Shown: positions 57,429 through 64,000 of the stretch, one piece after another | Layout of the letters: every line of letters starts with the position of its first letter | How positions within the stretch are numbered: the stretch's first letter is position 1 | Assembly (NCBI GenBank): GCA_011037195.1 | Contig: JAAEAF010006799.1 | Location: 1 to 64,000 of the forward strand | Reading direction: 5' to 3' | DNA length: 64,000 nt | Origin: Triatoma infestans | Lineage: Eukaryota > Arthropoda > Insecta > Hemiptera > Reduviidae | Position numbers and translations under genes: made by a program | Notes under the pieces: model-generated | Databases searched by the model: none | Seen by the model: the letters and a program-made list of their open reading frames with translations, nothing else | What the model was told of the DNA's origin: nothing

Positions 57429-58095
57429 TTTCTAACTAACAAAAAATGAAAAAAGAAAGTAAAACGGAATAATATAAGGCCTTTAAATATTATATAAGAG
57501 AATCGCTTTCTTGTAAACAAATTGAAAGTACTTTTAAAACATCATAATGAATATAACATAAAATCAAATAAAATGTAATAAATGATAATACTTACACTGT
57601 TAAATATATGAAAAAAAGATGAACTTATATAAATAAGAAATAAAAATATTACCAATTAATAAATAAAGAAATGAGGAAACCTATACATTGAGAACACCAC
57701 GCACAATACGGTCCACCCCACAACATTGAAACCTTCTTCCCTCCAAATTTTTTGGCTCTTTGATTTATCAAACACATTGCTACAGTTTCACCATATACTA
57801 AAAAAAAAAATTAAAATTATTGAAATAATCTTATAAATAATTTAAATTATCAAATACGTTAAACATTGTATATATAGTTAAATATGTTTAACAGAGTTAT
57901 TACATCATGGCTACATAAAAACAAAATACATAAGCCAGAACAAAGGTCGAACGGTTCAAATTTAAAAAGCTTTCTATCACTTGAAAACGTGTTCCAACTT
58001 GTGTCTATTTCATTACGTGTTTCTCACAGTCTAATTCACAAAAACTTAATTACTGCTTTTGTAAGAAAAGAGTAAGTTATTGTTCAAAGTCCAAA
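57429..58095. promoter_or_regulatory. Shared upstream region of RCC1 and the folate-receptor-like gene
   Basis: The two start codons lie head to head (57428 minus, 58096 plus), so both promoters must lie in these 667 bases or in 5' UTR introns. For RCC1 a likely acceptor is at 57436-57437 (pyrimidine tract then TTAG) with a possible donor GTAAGT at 57591-57596 on the minus strand. No clear TATA box can be singled out in such AT-rich DNA. A plus-strand ORF at 57884-58075 is not recognisable and is probably chance. Confidence 0.5.
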
Positions 58096-62050
<3,955 letters not shown>

Positions 62051-62608
62051 TATTTATTTCTATTTTGATGGATGAATATTTAATGTATTTTTCAATATTC
62101 AATAAGTACTTACTTCAGTTTATTAAAAGTAGATGGTAGAAATAGAATTTAGAAAAAAATTATAGATAGTTACCCTGATTAAGTAATATTTTCGGAAGTA
62201 AAATGAATTTTGATTTATGTTTGTAATATGATTACACAATATTATTATAAAATTTATTAAATGTTGTTGTAATACTTTCTGAATGTTTTATATGAATACA
62301 TTTTTAGTAAATTTTAATGTTTTAATGTAATTAATTAATAACTTTTAGTACTGATGAATACTATCTATGACATTGAATTGAAAGCGGAAATACAATTATG
62401 AAAATTGTGAAATATTTCTTAGCGATCCTATAAGAAACTCGCGGATCCCTACTTTGGAAACCATCGAGTTAGCCCACATAGAAACTTAGTATGCCTCATC
62501 GTTAAGAAATTGTCTGCTTATAGTTGACAAATTTGAATTATTTTTTCATTTCTAAAATTATATTTATTTATTTATTTAAGGACTTCCACATTTTTTATTT
62601 TATTTTAA

Positions 62609-64000
62609 TTAAACCTTCATGATAAATTTCTCTGATTCTTCTCTACTGTTAATAATATTTTCACTTTGTCTACCTATAAAAAGAAAGTTTATTTTAACAA
62701 AATCATTAATACAAACAATTGTTTAAATTCTATATAATAATTGCAAATCAACTCACAAATTAATGTCTGAAAACAGCTACAATTGTGATAATCAATACAT
62801 TCTTCTTTAATAGTATGTTTTGTAACGAAATGAAGAAATATCTGCAAAATACGAAAAAATGAAGTAATTTGATGGAAATATAAAATTTAATAATTGATAA
62901 AAATAAATGAAATTTTGACAAACCAAGATTTGCATATAAATTCATAAATGTTTAGATTTATCACTAGACAAGTACCTAGCTATTTTAATATTAACTATTT
63001 TGTTAAATGAAAAGGGAAATTGTTTATAAATGATATGGCTTTCATTGATTAATATGATTCAAGGATAAAATAACGATTGATTTTTTTAGATATTCTTTTC
63101 ACACACATCAACACACACACACAGATCCTTTTCTAAAAACCACTTTTTTGGACTCTGGGGGACCTTAAAACGTGTAAAATCAATTTCGAAAATCTGACAC
63201 GATGGCAATACTTCCTCTTACTATTATTAGTAAGAGAAAGTAAAAATGACATTACGGAGGGGTTAATACAGCCCCTAGAACTTTTACATAGGTAATATTC
63301 TCGAAAAAAGTTTCTGATAAATGTGAAAGACTATAGCAAGAACACGGCTATAATATACTCCTGTTTGATTATATCAATGCCTTCTATTTTCATTTTTTTG
63401 ATATTCTCCGCTCACCTACCTCCTTGATGGGACTACCGTAAAGATATTCATAACTTAAGAAATGTCCAGAATGATATTAAAGTTTCTTGTTTTTGAAAAA
63501 TGCTTTAGCTGGTACCGGTACATCAGGTACTTCCACTGAGAAATCAATTTTGAAAATCTGACAAGAAAACGATAACTTCTGCATAGGAATAGATAATCTA
63601 CATTATGTAGAGTGAATAGCTATAAAAGCCAATTCAGTGAGATCTCTAGATCAATTGGATCTGGTGGATCAATGTGGTATAAATGATAGACTGGGTTACC
63701 AGTACCCTCTAAAGAGTCTTGTGCTTTCCCCCATTCGAGGGATGTAGCATGCATTGAAGACATGACAGCGACTTACCTCATCCAACGTTTTCTGTGACAA
63801 TGAATAATCGTAAGCTAATTTATTTTTTTTCAAATTTTCCAAGTGTCCAAGTACTTTTGAAAGGCAAAAGGTTTCAATTGGTAGATAATATTTTATCTGT
63901 GTATGATGTGAGGATTTTAGGACGGCTTCTGGTAATATTTCCGTGAATAATTCTTCAATTTTTGATAAATTATCAAATGATGACCATACTACCAAATTGT
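62609..64000 (-). CDS. ABCA-type transporter, C-terminal exons (partial)
   Basis: The exon running in from the right edge (63776-64000) ends with LPEAVLKSSHHTQIKYYLP, LSKVLGHLENLKK and AYDYSLSQKTLDE, then a GTAAGT donor. This is the regulatory tail after the second ATPase domain in ABCA lipid transporters, whose consensus ends DYS.SQ.TLE.VF. The next exon (62757-62841) continues in phase as IFLHFVTKHTIKEE, which completes that consensus. A probable last exon (62609-62673) ends SREESEKFIMKV and stop. ATPase and membrane parts lie outside the window. The last exon rests only on splice consensus and frame. The gene converges on the folate-receptor gene, with about 560 bases between stops. Confidence 0.75.
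63080..63243 (-). mobile_element. Helentron-like 5' end fragment in ABCA intron
   Basis: The minus strand from 63243 reads TTTACTTTCTCTTACTAATA then ATAGTAAGAGGAAGTATTGC (a near-perfect terminal hairpin), followed by ATCGTGTCAGATTTTCGAAA, GGTCCCCCAGAGTCC, AAAAAAGTGGTTTTTAG and a GT tract. It is cut off after the GT tract. Confidence 0.7.

Noticed and set aside
57884..58075. 63-residue ORF between RCC1 and the folate-receptor gene
   Set aside because: No recognisable content and it overlaps the presumed promoter region; a chance ORF is likelier.

Overview
The window looks like nuclear DNA from an arthropod, most likely an insect. It is AT-rich, its cellular genes are split by short-consensus introns, and most of it is a layered graveyard of transposable elements (RTE, CR1/L2-like, Jockey and I-clade LINEs, gypsy, piggyBac, Tc1, Harbinger, hAT, tRNA-derived SINEs and a Helentron-like family). 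The species cannot be named from the sequence. No CRISPR array or bacterial-type operon is present, and the only RNA gene remnant is a broken U6 snRNA copy near 3.5 kb.

Three cellular genes lie in the right-hand third. RCC1, the Ran guanine-nucleotide exchange factor, is complete on the minus strand in eight coding exons between 47578 and 57428; the joined length is 1263 bases, or 420 residues plus stop. A folate-receptor-family, probably GPI-anchored, protein is complete on the plus strand in four exons between 58096 and 62050 (281 residues, 16 mature cysteines). It sits head to head with RCC1 across about 0.67 kb that must hold both promoters. The last exons of an ABCA-type transporter lie on the minus strand from the right edge to 62609, converging on the folate-receptor gene.

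The left two thirds (1 to about 47 kb) have no cellular gene I can support. From left to right they hold: a large palindromic repeat (985-1834); a CTAT microsatellite (5431-5932); a broken RTE LINE (6.0-8.2 kb); two Harbinger relics (8.5-10.6 kb); a CR1 LINE split by a Helentron-like element and fused to a piggyBac relic (11.9-15.9 kb); an L2/CR1-like LINE split by a palindromic retroposon (16.2-18.8 kb); a direct repeat flanking another LINE (19.2-22.4 kb); a Tc1 element with a nested LINE piece (23.5-25.6 kb), whose 3' half and flank recur at 32.8-34.2 kb; a gypsy pol region and 3' LTR split by a GC-rich solo-LTR-like insert (28.4-31.5 kb); a nearly complete I-clade LINE with a SINE in ORF1 (about 35-41.25 kb); SINE and Jockey relics (41.9-43.3 kb); and a 1.1 kb hAT-type element (45-46 kb).

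The most unusual signal is a small palindromic retroposon family (copies at 6254-6387, 6592-6839 and 16745-17283). Each copy has two inverted arms, a unique 3' tail of roughly 30 bases ending in CAACCACAACAA, and its own 10-15 base target-site duplication. The two longer copies carry a motif resembling part of a hammerhead-ribozyme core. The largest copy holds a 221-base segment that crosses the piggyBac/CR1 fusion found only 1.8 kb away, so it appears to have copied a fused sequence. A second theme is a repeat family of at least five copies with subterminal inverted repeats, a 3' hairpin, T-rich insertion sites and an internal GT tract, best explained as Helentron-derived.
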